NCBI GenBank assembly: GCA_017451265.1
Contig: JAFSPU010000003.1
Location: 310,001-374,000, forward strand
Reading direction: 5' to 3'
From: Clostridiales bacterium
GTDB taxonomy: Bacteria; Bacillota; Clostridia; Saccharofermentanales; Saccharofermentanaceae
Length of the DNA stretch: 64,000 bases
Shown in pieces: positions 16,551 to 25,553 of this stretch. Made by a program: the position numbers and the translations under genes. Position 1 is the stretch's first letter. Each line of letters starts with the position of its first letter. The notes under the pieces were generated by a model. The model ran no database searches and was not told where the DNA came from. It worked only from the letters and a program-made list of their open reading frames with translations.

Positions 16551-16564
16551 GCAGAAGTCAAACA

Positions 16565-17062
16565 TCAGGCAGCTGCGTGTGCGGAGATATCCTTGACGGA
16601 AGCCATCTTGTCAGCGATAGAGATTATGATTCCTTCAATTGATGTGGGAGGAAGAATTGTAAGAGGAAACATATGGCGCGAAATGGTCCTGTAGAACTTC
16701 TTATTCATCTCAGGCAGCAGGCGCATGGCAATCTTGGCCGAATCAGACGGGTGACGAATGTAAGTCTCTAAGTTGTTGGAATACTTCTCATGCCTTCCCA
16801 CGATTCCCAAGTCATGCGTGAGCGCCGCGAGCACCACTCTTCTCTCATCGAGATGACACACCCTGCTGTTAAGTCTTCTACACATCCTTAATGCAATCAC
16901 CGCAACGCAGGCGGAATGGTCTCCCACCGTCGTCTTCTTATGGTGCGTCTGCGCCAAGGCCTTCTTGAAAATATCCGTCTCCACGATGTCCTTTCCGTAA
17001 TGGAAAACATCGCTGTAGGCGGTCTTTCTTTCAGCTTCCCTGCGTTCTTTTCTGGTGCTCAT
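16565..17062 (-). CDS. HD-domain phosphohydrolase
   Basis: The 165-residue protein has a metal-binding HD domain: a histidine in GDHSACVA (about 49), HDLG (83-86) and downstream histidines in YIRHPSDSA and SRHMFP. Such proteins hydrolyse phosphoester bonds in nucleotides or signal molecules; the substrate cannot be read from the sequence. The ATG has no Shine-Dalgarno, and TATAAT lies six bases before it, so a leaderless mRNA is likely. It lies 37 bases after the Nudix gene and may also be read from that operon. Confidence 0.8.
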   Translation of the reverse strand: MSTRKERREAERKTAYSDVFHYGKDIVETDIFKKALAQTHHKKTTVGDHSACVAVIALRMCRRLNSRVCHLDERRVVLAALTHDLGIVGRHEKYSNNLETYIRHPSDSAKIAMRLLPEMNKKFYRTISRHMFPLTILPPTSIEGIIISIADKMASVKDISAHAAA

Positions 17063-17068
17063 TTTTGT

Positions 17069-17074
17069 ATTATA
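17069..17074 (-). promoter_or_regulatory. -10 box placed for a leaderless start of the HD gene
   Basis: Minus-strand TATAAT, six bases (acaaaa), then ATG. No Shine-Dalgarno is present in the 20 bases before the ATG. Confidence 0.5.
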
Positions 17075-17099
17075 GAATCATTCTAAGGACTTGAAGTGA

Positions 17100-17522
17100 T
17101 CAGTGTGTAAAGGTTGTGTAACTGTTAAGGACCGCCTCGACTACTTTCACATCAGCAGGAAGCCAGTCGACTTCATTCAGCGCATCCTTCGCAAGCCACC
17201 TCGCCGCTTCATGCTCAGTAAGAACGGGATCTTCATCATTAACCAGCTCTGCCCAGAAGCAGTCCATAGACAGGTGGAAACCGGGGTAATCATGTTCTAC
17301 GGTAATGAGCTTCTTCCCCACTTTAATATCGGCAAGAAGCTCTTCCTTGATCTCTCTTATAAGCGCCTGCTCCGGCGTCTCATGAGGTTCTACCTTGCCT
17401 CCCGGAAACTCCCAGCCGTCCTTATAGTCTCCGTACCCTCTCTGGGTAGCGTAGATCTTATCGCCGCGCCTTATGATCGCAGCGACTACTTTTACGGTTT
17501 TGACCGGTTGAGATTCGGGCAT
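17100..17522 (-). CDS. Nudix hydrolase, MutT-like
   Basis: A 140-residue protein with the full Nudix box at about 41-63: GGKVEPHETPEQ followed by ALIREIKEEL, preserving G, E, RE and EE of the consensus. The WEFPGG context resembles MutT-type 8-oxo-dGTP diphosphatases, so pool sanitation is likely but not proven. Its start overlaps the stop of the SCP2 gene by one base (TAATG), implying translational coupling. Confidence 0.88.
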   Translation of the reverse strand: MPESQPVKTVKVVAAIIRRGDKIYATQRGYGDYKDGWEFPGGKVEPHETPEQALIREIKEELLADIKVGKKLITVEHDYPGFHLSMDCFWAELVNDEDPVLTEHEAARWLAKDALNEVDWLPADVKVVEAVLNSYTTFTH

Positions 17523-17842
17523 TACTTCTTTACGATCTTGGAGAACTCGAGAGCCTTTCCGACATCGCCGTCAACCTTAAGCTTACCTGTAGTGAAGGCA
17601 AAGATAGGATCAAGCTTTCCGTCGATCAGCTTATTGAAGTCATCAAGGCTCATGGTAACAGCGCAGTGTCTGTCAGCGTACTCGTAAGGCTCCACATTGA
17701 CTTTTCCGTCATTGACCTCAACATAGAACACACCGCCTTCAGCGCCCGTCAGATTAACCTGAACAGCGAGGAAGCCCATACCTGAAGCATCCACACCGGA
17801 TGCGATATTTCTTACTTTTGTGAGGATTTCATTGAATGTCAT
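17522..17842 (-). CDS. SCP2-like sterol/lipid-binding domain protein
   Basis: The 106-residue protein is a single SCP2-like domain. The C-terminal half holds the usual signature: DRHCAVTMSLDDFNKLIDGKLDP, then AFTTGKLKVDGDVGKALEF. Stand-alone SCP2 proteins in bacteria are thought to bind hydrophobic ligands; the ligand here is unknown. GGGAGG precedes the ATG. It is followed directly by the Nudix gene (one-base overlap) and lies 48 bases after prmA. Confidence 0.85.
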   Translation of the reverse strand: MTFNEILTKVRNIASGVDASGMGFLAVQVNLTGAEGGVFYVEVNDGKVNVEPYEYADRHCAVTMSLDDFNKLIDGKLDPIFAFTTGKLKVDGDVGKALEFSKIVKK

Positions 17843-17890
17843 AGGGAACCTCCCGAAAATATGTATCAGCTAGTATTCTAACACACGAAG

Positions 17891-18916
17891 TCATCCGACC
17901 ACGCACTCGTACGCCATCCAGTCGTTCTTCTCTTCCTTCCTCAGGATCTTAAAGCCGGCTTCGGCGAGAGCTTTCTCCACGCGGTCCTTCTTGGTGTTAA
18001 TGATTCCGGAGCAGATAAACTTGCCTCCGGGTGCGAGCTTGGCAGGCACATCACCTGCGATGGCAGCGATTACGTCCGCGATGATATTCGCCACAATGAT
18101 ATCGTAGCCGCCGTCCTTAACGTCCTTAAGCTCACCCACGTAGCACTTGATGTCAGGGCAGCCGTTTATGGCGCAGTTCTCCACCGCAACGTCGATCGCG
18201 AGCTTATCGATATCGACAGCATCTACTTCACCTGCACCGAGTTTTTTGCAGATGATGGCAAGGATTCCGGAGCCCGTGCCAAGGTCAAGGATCTTCTCTC
18301 CTCCCTTTACAGCTGTATCGAGCAGCACGGCACATGTTGAAGTGGTCTCATGGGTACCGGTTCCGAACGCAGAACCCGGGTCAAGTGAGACGACGACCTC
18401 AGAAGGATCTTTCACCTCATACTCTTCCCACGAGGGGCATATCACGATCCTGTCGGAGATCTTAAAGGCCTTGTAGTCTTTCTTCCACTCGTTCTCCCAG
18501 TCCTGGTCCTCGACATACTTCCAGGAGTCGTAACCCTTGCCGATATTAAGGAACTCGGAAATCTGCGACAGCTGCTTCTTGAGGATCTCGAGAGCCTCAT
18601 CAACTGTCACGCGGTTGCCCGTGATGTTGCCGTAGATAGCAGTGGTATCAAACTCATCCACATACTCCTCCGCCTTGGGCCCCAGACGGATCAGGCCGTC
18701 CAGCTCAGCGAAATAAGCACGCACCGTAACATCCTCTCCCAGCGAATTCACGAACCCGCCATCAGCGTACGACAGAGAATTAGGATCGTCGATGATCCTC
18801 TTTATCTCCCAGGGGTCGGTAACTGCGATTCCGTCCGCACCGATCTGCGCGAGCATCTCGGAGATAGCGTCAGAAGCTTCTTCTGTGGTAATGATTGTAA
18901 ACTCAGCCCATCTCAT
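17891..18916 (-). CDS. prmA: Ribosomal protein L11 methyltransferase
   Basis: The 341-residue protein has an N-terminal substrate-recognition domain (MRWAEFTIITTEEASD) and an SAM-binding core. Motifs are DPGSAFGTGTHETT, ILDLGTGSGILAI and VANIIADVI, all typical of PrmA, which trimethylates L11. The frame opens earlier (18946), but that segment is part of the dnaJ terminator hairpin; AGGAAGAG lies just before the ATG at 18916. Slightly longer than the usual 290-310 residues. It follows the hrcA-dnaJ operon, as in many Bacillota. Confidence 0.93.
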   Translation of the reverse strand: MRWAEFTIITTEEASDAISEMLAQIGADGIAVTDPWEIKRIIDDPNSLSYADGGFVNSLGEDVTVRAYFAELDGLIRLGPKAEEYVDEFDTTAIYGNITGNRVTVDEALEILKKQLSQISEFLNIGKGYDSWKYVEDQDWENEWKKDYKAFKISDRIVICPSWEEYEVKDPSEVVVSLDPGSAFGTGTHETTSTCAVLLDTAVKGGEKILDLGTGSGILAIICKKLGAGEVDAVDIDKLAIDVAVENCAINGCPDIKCYVGELKDVKDGGYDIIVANIIADVIAAIAGDVPAKLAPGGKFICSGIINTKKDRVEKALAEAGFKILRKEEKNDWMAYECVVG

Positions 18917-18930
18917 ATTTCTCTTCCTCG

Positions 18931-18956
18931 TAAAATGCCCCGGCATATACCGGGGC
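18931..18956 (-). terminator. Hairpin between dnaJ and prmA
   Basis: A 7-bp stem GCCCCGG / CCGGGGC with a 6-base loop, followed by CATTTTA, lies about 25 bases after dnaJ. The weak T-tract suggests partial termination or an mRNA-processing or stability element, with prmA possibly read through. Confidence 0.55.
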
Positions 18957-18979
18957 TCTTGATCATGTGAATTTAAGGA

Positions 18980-20125
18980 TCACTTAAAGATCTTCTTTAC
19001 CTTCTCGAAGAACGAATTCTTCTTCATGTAGTTCTTATCTGTCAGCGACGCATCAAAAGCCTTAAGCAGCTTCTTCTGTTCCTCCGACAGCTTGGTAGGA
19101 ATCTCGACAACGAATCTTACAGTGTGGTCGCCTCTTATGGAAGGCGTATTCTTGTCGGTGATTCCGCGGCTTTTGAAGCTTACCTGGTCACCCGGCTGTG
19201 TGCCGTCCTTGACCATATACTTCATCGGTCCGTCGATAGTAGGAACCTCGATCTCGCCGCCCAGTGCTGCCTGTGCCAGAGTGATCGGAACCTCGCAGAA
19301 AGTATTCCTTCCCTGACGGACGAATACATCGTGCTTTTTTACCTTGAACTCAATGTACAGATTACCCTTGGAACCGCCGTTACGTCCGGGTTCACCCTCA
19401 CCGTAGATCGGCAGCATGTCTCCTGTATCGACACCTGCGGGCACATTTACATGGAGCTGTCTCTTAGTGATCTTGCGACCCTTGCCCGAGCAGTCGGGAC
19501 AGGGTGTTCTGATAACGGTACCGCGGCCGCCGCATGCAGGGCAATCCTTGGTTACCATCGTCATACCAAACAGGGTCTGCGTCTGCGTCTGGATGCGTCC
19601 TCTACCACCGCAGGAAGGGCAAGTCTCGGGGACAGTTCCCTTCTGTGCGCCGGAACCGTTACATGAAGGGCAAAGGTCCTCACGTGAGAAGGTGATGTCC
19701 TTCTCGCAGCCGAATGCCGCCTCCATGAACTCGAGCGTCATGCCGTACTTAAGGTCAGCACCCTTCTGAGGGCCATTACGTCTGCGTGAGGAAGAACCTC
19801 CGAATCCGCCGAACCCGCCTCCGAAGAACGAGTTGAAGATGTCCATCGGATCGAACTCGCCGGAGAAGCCGTAACCGCCTCCGCCGAAGCCGCCGGAACC
19901 GTCAACTGCGCCCTTACCGAACTGGTCGTACTTACGTCTCTTGTCGGCGTCGGACAGAACCGAGTACGCTTCGTTGACGTCCTTAAACTTCTGCTCTGCA
20001 GCCTTATCACCCGGATTAAGGTCCGGGTGATACTGCTTGGCTAATTTACGATAGGCTTTCTTGAGCTCCTCGTCAGAGCAGCCCTTCTGAACGCCTAAAA
20101 TGTCATAATAATCGCCTGATGCCAT
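18980..20125 (-). CDS. dnaJ: Chaperone protein DnaJ
   Basis: At 381 residues this is a type I J-protein: J domain with YHPDLNPGD, a Gly/Phe-rich segment ([16 protein letters not shown]), four zinc-binding CxxCxGxG repeats ([32 protein letters not shown]) and a C-terminal substrate-binding domain. It delivers unfolded clients to DnaK and stimulates its ATPase. It starts 14 bases after dnaK and closes the CIRCE-controlled operon. Confidence 0.97.
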   Translation of the reverse strand: MASGDYYDILGVQKGCSDEELKKAYRKLAKQYHPDLNPGDKAAEQKFKDVNEAYSVLSDADKRRKYDQFGKGAVDGSGGFGGGGYGFSGEFDPMDIFNSFFGGGFGGFGGSSSRRRNGPQKGADLKYGMTLEFMEAAFGCEKDITFSREDLCPSCNGSGAQKGTVPETCPSCGGRGRIQTQTQTLFGMTMVTKDCPACGGRGTVIRTPCPDCSGKGRKITKRQLHVNVPAGVDTGDMLPIYGEGEPGRNGGSKGNLYIEFKVKKHDVFVRQGRNTFCEVPITLAQAALGGEIEVPTIDGPMKYMVKDGTQPGDQVSFKSRGITDKNTPSIRGDHTVRFVVEIPTKLSEEQKKLLKAFDASLTDKNYMKKNSFFEKVKKIFK

Positions 20126-20139
20126 CAGTCAGTTTCTCC

Positions 20140-21996
20140 TTAGAAGTCTCCGCCTGCACTCTTGAAGCCGCCTTCCGGAGCATCGCCAGCTGCACCCTGA
20201 TCTGCACCGGGGTTGCCGTAGCCTGCGAAGTCCTCAGGATTAGGAGCTGCACCCTGTGCGCCGCCTGCTGCCTGGTAGAACTTCTCGCCGAGCTTCATGA
20301 GAGCGTTGCTGACATTCTCTGTCTCAGTCTTCATAGCCTCAGTGTCATCCTTTGCGATGGCATCCTTAAGCTTTGTGAGAGCCTCGTTGATTGGAGCCTT
20401 GTCTTCCTCGGAAACCTTGTCGCCGAAGTCAGTCAGAGCCTTCTCTGTCTGGAATACTGTGGACTCAGCCTTGTTCTTGGTCTCGACCTTCTCCTTACGC
20501 TCCTTATCCTCAGCAGCGTGGAGCTCAGCCTCCTTGATAGCCTTCTGGATGTCTTCCTCGCTCATGTTGGAAGAAGCTGTGATAGTGATCTTCTGCTCGC
20601 GTCCCGTGCCCTTATCCTTAGCGGATACGTTTACGATACCGTTGGCATCGATGTCGAATGTAACCTCGATCTGCGGTACGCCGCGGGGTGCAGGTGCGAT
20701 ACCGTCGAGGATGAAGTTACCGAGGCTCTTGTTGTAAGCAGCCATCTCACGCTCACCCTGGAGCACGTGTACGTCAACCTGTGTCTGGTTGTTAGCAGCT
20801 GTGGAGAATACCATGGACTTCTTGGCAGGGATAGTGGTGTTTCTCTCGATCATCTTTGTGAAGATGCCGCCCTCTGTCTCGATACCGAGTGAAAGAGGTG
20901 TAACGTCGAGGAGAACGAGGCCCTTAACATCCCCTGTGAGAACTGCAGCCTGGATAGCAGCACCGATAGCTACGCACTCGTCAGGATTGATGCCCTTGAA
21001 AGGCTCCTTGCCGAAGTAATTCTTAACAGCGTCCTGAACAGCGGGGATTCTTGTGGAACCGCCGACGAGGAGGATCTTGTTGATGTCGTTAGTAGAAAGC
21101 TTAGCATCAGACAGAGCTCTCTTAACGGGATCCATTGTCTTCTGAACGAGGTCAGCTGTGAGTTCATCGAACTTAGCTCTTGTGAGAGTGATGTCCATGT
21201 GCTTAGGACCTGTTGCATCAGCTGTGATGTAAGCGAGGTTGATGTTGGAAGATGTAACACCGGAAAGCTCGATCTTAGCCTTCTCAGCAGCCTCACGGAG
21301 TCTCTGCATAGCCATTCTGTCGTTTCTGAGATCAACACCGTCGGAATTCTTGAAGGAATCTACGAGGAAGTCAACGATCTTGTTATCGAAGTCGTCACCG
21401 CCGAGTCTGTTGTTACCTGCTGTAGCAAGAACCTCGAATACACCGTCGGAGATGTCGAGGATGGATACATCGAATGTACCGCCGCCCAAGTCGAATACAA
21501 GGATCTTCTGATCTTCTTCCTTATCAAGGCCGTAAGCCAGGGAAGCTGCAGTAGGCTCGTTTACGATACGCAGAACCTCAAGGCCTGCGATCTTACCTGC
21601 GTCCTTTGTTGCCTGACGCTGTGAGTCTGTGAAGTAAGCAGGAACTGTGATAACTGCCTGTGTTACGGGCTGGCCGAGATATGCCTCAGCATCACTCTTG
21701 AGCTTTGTGAGGATCATCGCGGAGATCTCCTGAGGAGTGTACTGCTTGTCTGCGATGCTTACCTTATAATCAGAACCCATCTCTCTCTTGATGGACTGTA
21801 TTGTACCGTCAGGGTTTGTTACTGCCTGACGCTTAGCGACCTGTCCGATGAGTCTCTCGCCGTCCTTTGTGAAAGCGACGACTGAAGGTGTTGTTCTGTT
21901 ACCTTCGGGATTAGGGATTACTACTGTCTCCGAACCTTCCATAACCGCTACGCACGAGTTTGTCGTACCGAGGTCAATACCAATTACTTTTGCCAT
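20140..21996 (-). CDS. dnaK: Chaperone protein DnaK (Hsp70)
   Basis: The 618-residue protein starts with [14 protein letters not shown] and has the remaining Hsp70 signatures ([26 protein letters not shown]), the [11 protein letters not shown] linker region, and a C-terminal lid ending in a Gly/Ala-rich tail. The lid tail contains [13 protein letters not shown] in place of the EEVD-like end of eukaryotic forms. It works with DnaJ and GrpE in protein folding. It follows clpP by 20 bases. Confidence 0.98.
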   Translation of the reverse strand: MAKVIGIDLGTTNSCVAVMEGSETVVIPNPEGNRTTPSVVAFTKDGERLIGQVAKRQAVTNPDGTIQSIKREMGSDYKVSIADKQYTPQEISAMILTKLKSDAEAYLGQPVTQAVITVPAYFTDSQRQATKDAGKIAGLEVLRIVNEPTAASLAYGLDKEEDQKILVFDLGGGTFDVSILDISDGVFEVLATAGNNRLGGDDFDNKIVDFLVDSFKNSDGVDLRNDRMAMQRLREAAEKAKIELSGVTSSNINLAYITADATGPKHMDITLTRAKFDELTADLVQKTMDPVKRALSDAKLSTNDINKILLVGGSTRIPAVQDAVKNYFGKEPFKGINPDECVAIGAAIQAAVLTGDVKGLVLLDVTPLSLGIETEGGIFTKMIERNTTIPAKKSMVFSTAANNQTQVDVHVLQGEREMAAYNKSLGNFILDGIAPAPRGVPQIEVTFDIDANGIVNVSAKDKGTGREQKITITASSNMSEEDIQKAIKEAELHAAEDKERKEKVETKNKAESTVFQTEKALTDFGDKVSEEDKAPINEALTKLKDAIAKDDTEAMKTETENVSNALMKLGEKFYQAAGGAQGAAPNPEDFAGYGNPGADQGAAGDAPEGGFKSAGGDF

Positions 21997-22016
21997 TTTT
22001 TATTTCCTCCAAATTC

Positions 22017-22616
22017 TTATTTCTTACTTTCAAGGATCTTGTCTACGATACCGTAGTCAAGTGCTTCCTGTGCTGTCATCCAGTGGTCTCTGTCTGTATC
22101 TCTCATCAGATCCTCGAGAGGTCTGTTACAAGCGTCAGCCAGGATCTGGTTAAGTCTTGTTCTTGTGTCCTTGATGTGCTCTGCAGCAATAAGGATCTCT
22201 GTTGCCTGGCCCTGAGCGCCGCCCAAAGGCTGGTGGATCATTACCTCAGCATTAGGCAGGATGCATCTCTTGCCCTTAGTACCTGCAGCGAGGAGTACGG
22301 AACCCATTGAAGCTGCCATACCCATGCAGATTGTCTGTACGTCAGGCTTGATGAGCTTCATTGTGTCGTAGATCATAAGGCCGTCCGTAACGGATCCTCC
22401 GGGGCTGTTGATATAGAACTGAATGTCCTTATCGGGATCCTCTGCCTCGAGGAAGAGGAGCTGTGCCGTGATAAGGCTTGCTGTTACGTGGTTAACTTCC
22501 TCAGAAAGGATAACGATTCTCTCCTTAAGAAGTCGGGAGTAGATATCATAAGCTCTCTCGCCTCTTGAAGAGGACTCGATTACTGTAGGTACCAGTGAAG
22601 ATCTGATGTCGTACAT
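22017..22616 (-). CDS. clpP: ATP-dependent Clp protease proteolytic subunit
   Basis: The 199-residue serine peptidase has the catalytic serine in [11 protein letters not shown], the histidine in [11 protein letters not shown] and a downstream aspartate in DRDHWM. It forms the tetradecameric barrel that degrades proteins fed by ClpX or ClpC. Normally clpP is alone or next to clpX; here it lies between grpE and dnaK (29 and 20 base gaps), putting it under the CIRCE/HrcA heat-shock promoter. Confidence 0.97.
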   Translation of the reverse strand: MYDIRSSLVPTVIESSSRGERAYDIYSRLLKERIVILSEEVNHVTASLITAQLLFLEAEDPDKDIQFYINSPGGSVTDGLMIYDTMKLIKPDVQTICMGMAASMGSVLLAAGTKGKRCILPNAEVMIHQPLGGAQGQATEILIAAEHIKDTRTRLNQILADACNRPLEDLMRDTDRDHWMTAQEALDYGIVDKILESKK

Positions 22617-22645
22617 TTCTTTGTCTCCTTATATAAATAGTTTGA

Positions 22646-23251
22646 TCAGTTAGCTACCTGAACCACCGCATGTCTTACTACGCGGTCCTTGAGGATGTAA
22701 CCCTTCTGGAAAACCTGTGCGATCTGGTTCTCTCCCAGGGAGTCATCCTCCGTATGCATTACAGCTTCATGCAGATTAGGATCGAAAGCCGTTCCGCGCT
22801 CACACTCGATCTCAGTTACATTGATCTTGGCAAGCACATCCTGGGCCTGCTTCTTGATAAGCTCGAGACCCTGAAGCATCTTGTCTTCCTTCTCAGTCTC
22901 CTCTGCCTCGTCTGCAGCTAAAGCTTTCGCGGCGTCGAGCGCACGGTCGATATTATCGAGCACTGACAGCCACTGCTTTGTGACTTCCACTACAGCACTT
23001 GCATACAGGTCATCCTTCTCCTTGGAAGTCCTCTTCCTGAAGTTGTCGTACTCAGCGAAAAGTCTTACGTATCTGTCCTCAAGCTCCCGTATCTTCTTGG
23101 AGTCATCGGAGTCAGAAGCAACCTCTGAAGCTTCAGCCTCTGCTTCCTCTTCTACAGCCTCCTCGGCTGCCTCGTCGAATTCGTCTTCGGAAACCGCATT
23201 GACATCGTCGTCTGCGGGGAACTCAAGAACATCTTTCTCGTCGTCCAACAA
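22646..23251 (-). CDS. grpE: Nucleotide exchange factor GrpE
   Basis: The 201-residue protein has the usual acidic, low-complexity N-terminus (about 1-50), a long coiled coil with AEYDNFRKRTSKEK, and the C-terminal beta domain (VFQKGYILKDRVVRHAVVQVAN). It promotes ADP release from DnaK. It starts 14 bases after hrcA. Confidence 0.97.
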   Translation of the reverse strand: MLDDEKDVLEFPADDDVNAVSEDEFDEAAEEAVEEEAEAEASEVASDSDDSKKIRELEDRYVRLFAEYDNFRKRTSKEKDDLYASAVVEVTKQWLSVLDNIDRALDAAKALAADEAEETEKEDKMLQGLELIKKQAQDVLAKINVTEIECERGTAFDPNLHEAVMHTEDDSLGENQIAQVFQKGYILKDRVVRHAVVQVAN

Positions 23252-23265
23252 TTTGTATTCCTCCC

Positions 23266-24315
23266 TTATCCGTTTATTTTCTTTATCTTCTCGTTGATCT
23301 TGTATCTCACAAAATCAATCTGGGAAATAACTTTGCTGTAGTCCATTCTCTTCGGTCCGATGACTCCGATGTTTCCGGAGATCGTATCACCGACCTTATA
23401 AGTGGTGGTGATGAAGGAACAGTCTTCAAGACCTTCAAGCGCGATCTCCTGACCAATCCTGATCATGTAGGTATCGTCGCCGCCGGTCTTCTCTTTCTCG
23501 ATCTCATTTACATAACCTGCGACCATGCCGTCATGTGAAAGAGTTCCGAGAAGGTTCTGCGCTCTTCTAAGCTCCGAGAAATCCGGAAGCTTGAGCATGT
23601 TGTGCTCGCCTTCAAGGAATACATCCAGGCGGTCTGCCTGCTTGATAGCTGTGTATGTCTCGTAAAGGACCTGATTCAGGATGGAATCCGGAATCTGTGT
23701 CTCCTTTACTGAAGTCGCCAGCGTGATGAGCGTGATCTCGTCCAGAGGTTTGCCGTTAAGGCTCTTCTCGACTGAGTCGGAGATCTCCTTGAGCTGGTCG
23801 GGTGTGAGGAAGTTCGGGATGCGGACTACCTTGTCCTTGACCACGCCTGCCGAGAGCACCATAACCACGAGGGCTTTGCCGGGCTCGATCATGAGGAGCT
23901 TAAGCTGAAGCAGAGAGCTGCCTGCAAGTCTCGGTGTCATTACGAGGGAAACCATGCCTGTGGCCTCAGAGAGGATGGAAGAAGCGTTCTTGAGAAGGTC
24001 TCCTGCCTCGTCCAAGCACTCGTCGATCTTGCGTGAGATCTCATCGCGCTCGCTTGCGGAGAGCTGATCGATCTTCATGAGAGAGTCGACGTACTCCCTG
24101 TAACCTCTGTCAGAAGGAATCCTTCCCGCGGAGGTGTGCGGTTTCTCGATAAGGCCCATGCGCTCGAGCTCTGCCATGTCATTGCGGAGCGTCGCGGAAC
24201 TTACGGGGAACTTGTGGCGCTCGATGAGAGCCTTGGATCCTACGGGCTCGTTGGTGTTGACATAGTCATCTACGATAGCCTGTAAAACCTGCATTTTACG
24301 GTCATTTAAGCCCAT
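23266..24315 (-). CDS. hrcA: Heat-inducible transcription repressor HrcA
   Basis: The 349-residue repressor has an N-terminal winged helix (MGLNDRKMQVLQAIVDDYV, then GSKALIERHKFPVSSATLRNDMAELE) and the C-terminal IDGP-type regulatory domain. It binds CIRCE as a dimer and is kept active by GroEL. An earlier start at 24345 would run into the CIRCE arm; AAAGGAG nine bases before the ATG at 24315 marks the real start. It is first in hrcA-grpE-clpP-dnaK-dnaJ. Confidence 0.96.
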   Translation of the reverse strand: MGLNDRKMQVLQAIVDDYVNTNEPVGSKALIERHKFPVSSATLRNDMAELERMGLIEKPHTSAGRIPSDRGYREYVDSLMKIDQLSASERDEISRKIDECLDEAGDLLKNASSILSEATGMVSLVMTPRLAGSSLLQLKLLMIEPGKALVVMVLSAGVVKDKVVRIPNFLTPDQLKEISDSVEKSLNGKPLDEITLITLATSVKETQIPDSILNQVLYETYTAIKQADRLDVFLEGEHNMLKLPDFSELRRAQNLLGTLSHDGMVAGYVNEIEKEKTGGDDTYMIRIGQEIALEGLEDCSFITTTYKVGDTISGNIGVIGPKRMDYSKVISQIDFVRYKINEKIKKING

Positions 24316-24338
24316 TCTCTGACGCTCCTTTCTCATAA

Positions 24339-24365
24339 TTAGCACTCAAACCCTCTGAGTGCCAA
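24339..24365 (-). promoter_or_regulatory. CIRCE operator
   Basis: TTAGCACTC-N9-GAGTGCCAA matches the HrcA operator consensus with one mismatch in one arm (C for T). It lies just downstream of the -10 box and 24 bases before the hrcA ATG, where bound HrcA would block transcription. Confidence 0.95.
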
Positions 24366-24369
24366 ATAC

Positions 24370-24398
24370 AAGATATCATTATGGTCAAAGAATGTCAA
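24370..24398 (-). promoter_or_regulatory. Promoter of the hrcA operon
   Basis: Minus-strand TTGACA (24393-24398), a 17-base spacer and TATCTT (24370-24375). The predicted start site falls at the edge of CIRCE. Confidence 0.8.
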
Positions 24399-24436
24399 AC
24401 TCATTTTGACGTTTATTCAGTTTTGCCTCAGATGTG

Positions 24437-25501
24437 TCAGGAAGTCTTTAACTTGTCCGATACGCGGGAGATTAGCTTAAGCCAGCCTGTATATCTTTTA
24501 AAAAGATTCAGGATATACGCACACAGAAAACATAATCCAACGGATACGATGTACTGAAGAGGAACAAACTTAAGTGCACGAAGAAGCCCCGCCGCACTTC
24601 TGAATACCATTGTATGAATAAGAAACATATCAAAAGAGAAACTTCCGAGAACAACAAGGAGTTTTCTAATATATCTGCCGGTAAAGAACAGGTACCCCAG
24701 AATCATCATCGACACCGCGCCGAAAGTATGAAGCATAGACTGAAATCCGTAGCGATCATCAGGGATAATATACCACGCAACATATGGACAAATCGCAGTA
24801 TAAAGAATCAATCCTATACTAAGTGCTGTCTTCAACACAAAAGACATCCTACCAAAAGAACCTTTAAGTTTTCCGAAAACATCATAATGCTGAAACAGCA
24901 CTCCTGCCTCCGCCGCGAAAAGATAAGAGGCATAAGGGCCGCCATAAGGAGAATCCAGCACGACAGGAATAAAACCGTAGAGCAAAACAGTGAGGATCAG
25001 CAGAAGCGGTCCTGTCTTTCTCGTGATTAGATTAATTATAGGCAGAACGAATACAAGAATAAGCGTATAGTTCATGTACCAAAACACGCCGTTAAACATT
25101 TCGAACGGACGTCCGATGATGTCCAGCACAGGTATAACATCACCTAAGAAATAAAGAACGCTCTTGTAATAGAACTTATGATTAACAAGCGAATATAGAA
25201 CATTGACGACAACAAGAGTAAACCAATACGGCGCCAACAACCTCCAAAGACGATACAGGAAATAACGCGGCATAATCTTCTTCGCACCAATACCCACAGA
25301 CATACCAAACGAGCTTAAAAAGCAGAACATATAAACACATATTCTGAAGCAGAAGGCTGTCATCGACAAATCCGCATCAGCCATCACAAGACCATGAGCT
25401 GCAATAAACTCAATATCTCCTACAGTGCGGTACATGTGGTGAAATATCAAAAGAAGGATTGCTATTCCTTTAAGTCTGTTTGTGTCATCTTTACTGAACA
25501 T
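24437..25501 (-). CDS. Acyltransferase family 3 membrane protein
   Basis: The protein of about 354 residues has around ten hydrophobic helices and begins KDDTNRLKGIAILLLIFHHMYR, the acyltransferase-3 opening with its key histidine pair. Members O-acylate cell-surface sugars, peptidoglycan or lipids. The ATG at 25501 is chosen; GTG at 25510 is possible. It is divergent from the GT-C-like gene 52 bases away and may acylate the glycan made by the adjacent locus, but that link is positional only. The region upstream has a TATAAT (rc of 25524-25529) that could be its promoter. Confidence 0.8.
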   Translation of the reverse strand: MFSKDDTNRLKGIAILLLIFHHMYRTVGDIEFIAAHGLVMADADLSMTAFCFRICVYMFCFLSSFGMSVGIGAKKIMPRYFLYRLWRLLAPYWFTLVVVNVLYSLVNHKFYYKSVLYFLGDVIPVLDIIGRPFEMFNGVFWYMNYTLILVFVLPIINLITRKTGPLLLILTVLLYGFIPVVLDSPYGGPYASYLFAAEAGVLFQHYDVFGKLKGSFGRMSFVLKTALSIGLILYTAICPYVAWYIIPDDRYGFQSMLHTFGAVSMMILGYLFFTGRYIRKLLVVLGSFSFDMFLIHTMVFRSAAGLLRALKFVPLQYIVSVGLCFLCAYILNLFKRYTGWLKLISRVSDKLKTS

Positions 25502-25537
25502 CTGCAACACTCTTTTTTATTCATTATATTGCAAACA

Positions 25538-25546
25538 TGCTATAAT
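25538..25546 (+). promoter_or_regulatory. Extended -10 promoter for leaderless start of the GT-C-like gene
   Basis: TGC-TATAAT is followed by seven bases (tgcttct) and the ATG at 25554. There is no Shine-Dalgarno before this ATG, and the frame N-terminal to it carries no likely start. Confidence 0.55.
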
Positions 25547-25553
25547 TGCTTCT

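Noticed and set aside
16540-16558. Bidirectional terminator between the convergent genes at 16.55 kb
   Set aside because: A seven-pair stem with one mismatch is visible but no T-tract on either side, so the call is too weak.
20119-20892. 257-codon plus-strand frame opposite dnaK
   Set aside because: Leu/Ser-rich product antisense to a highly conserved gene; no start signal.
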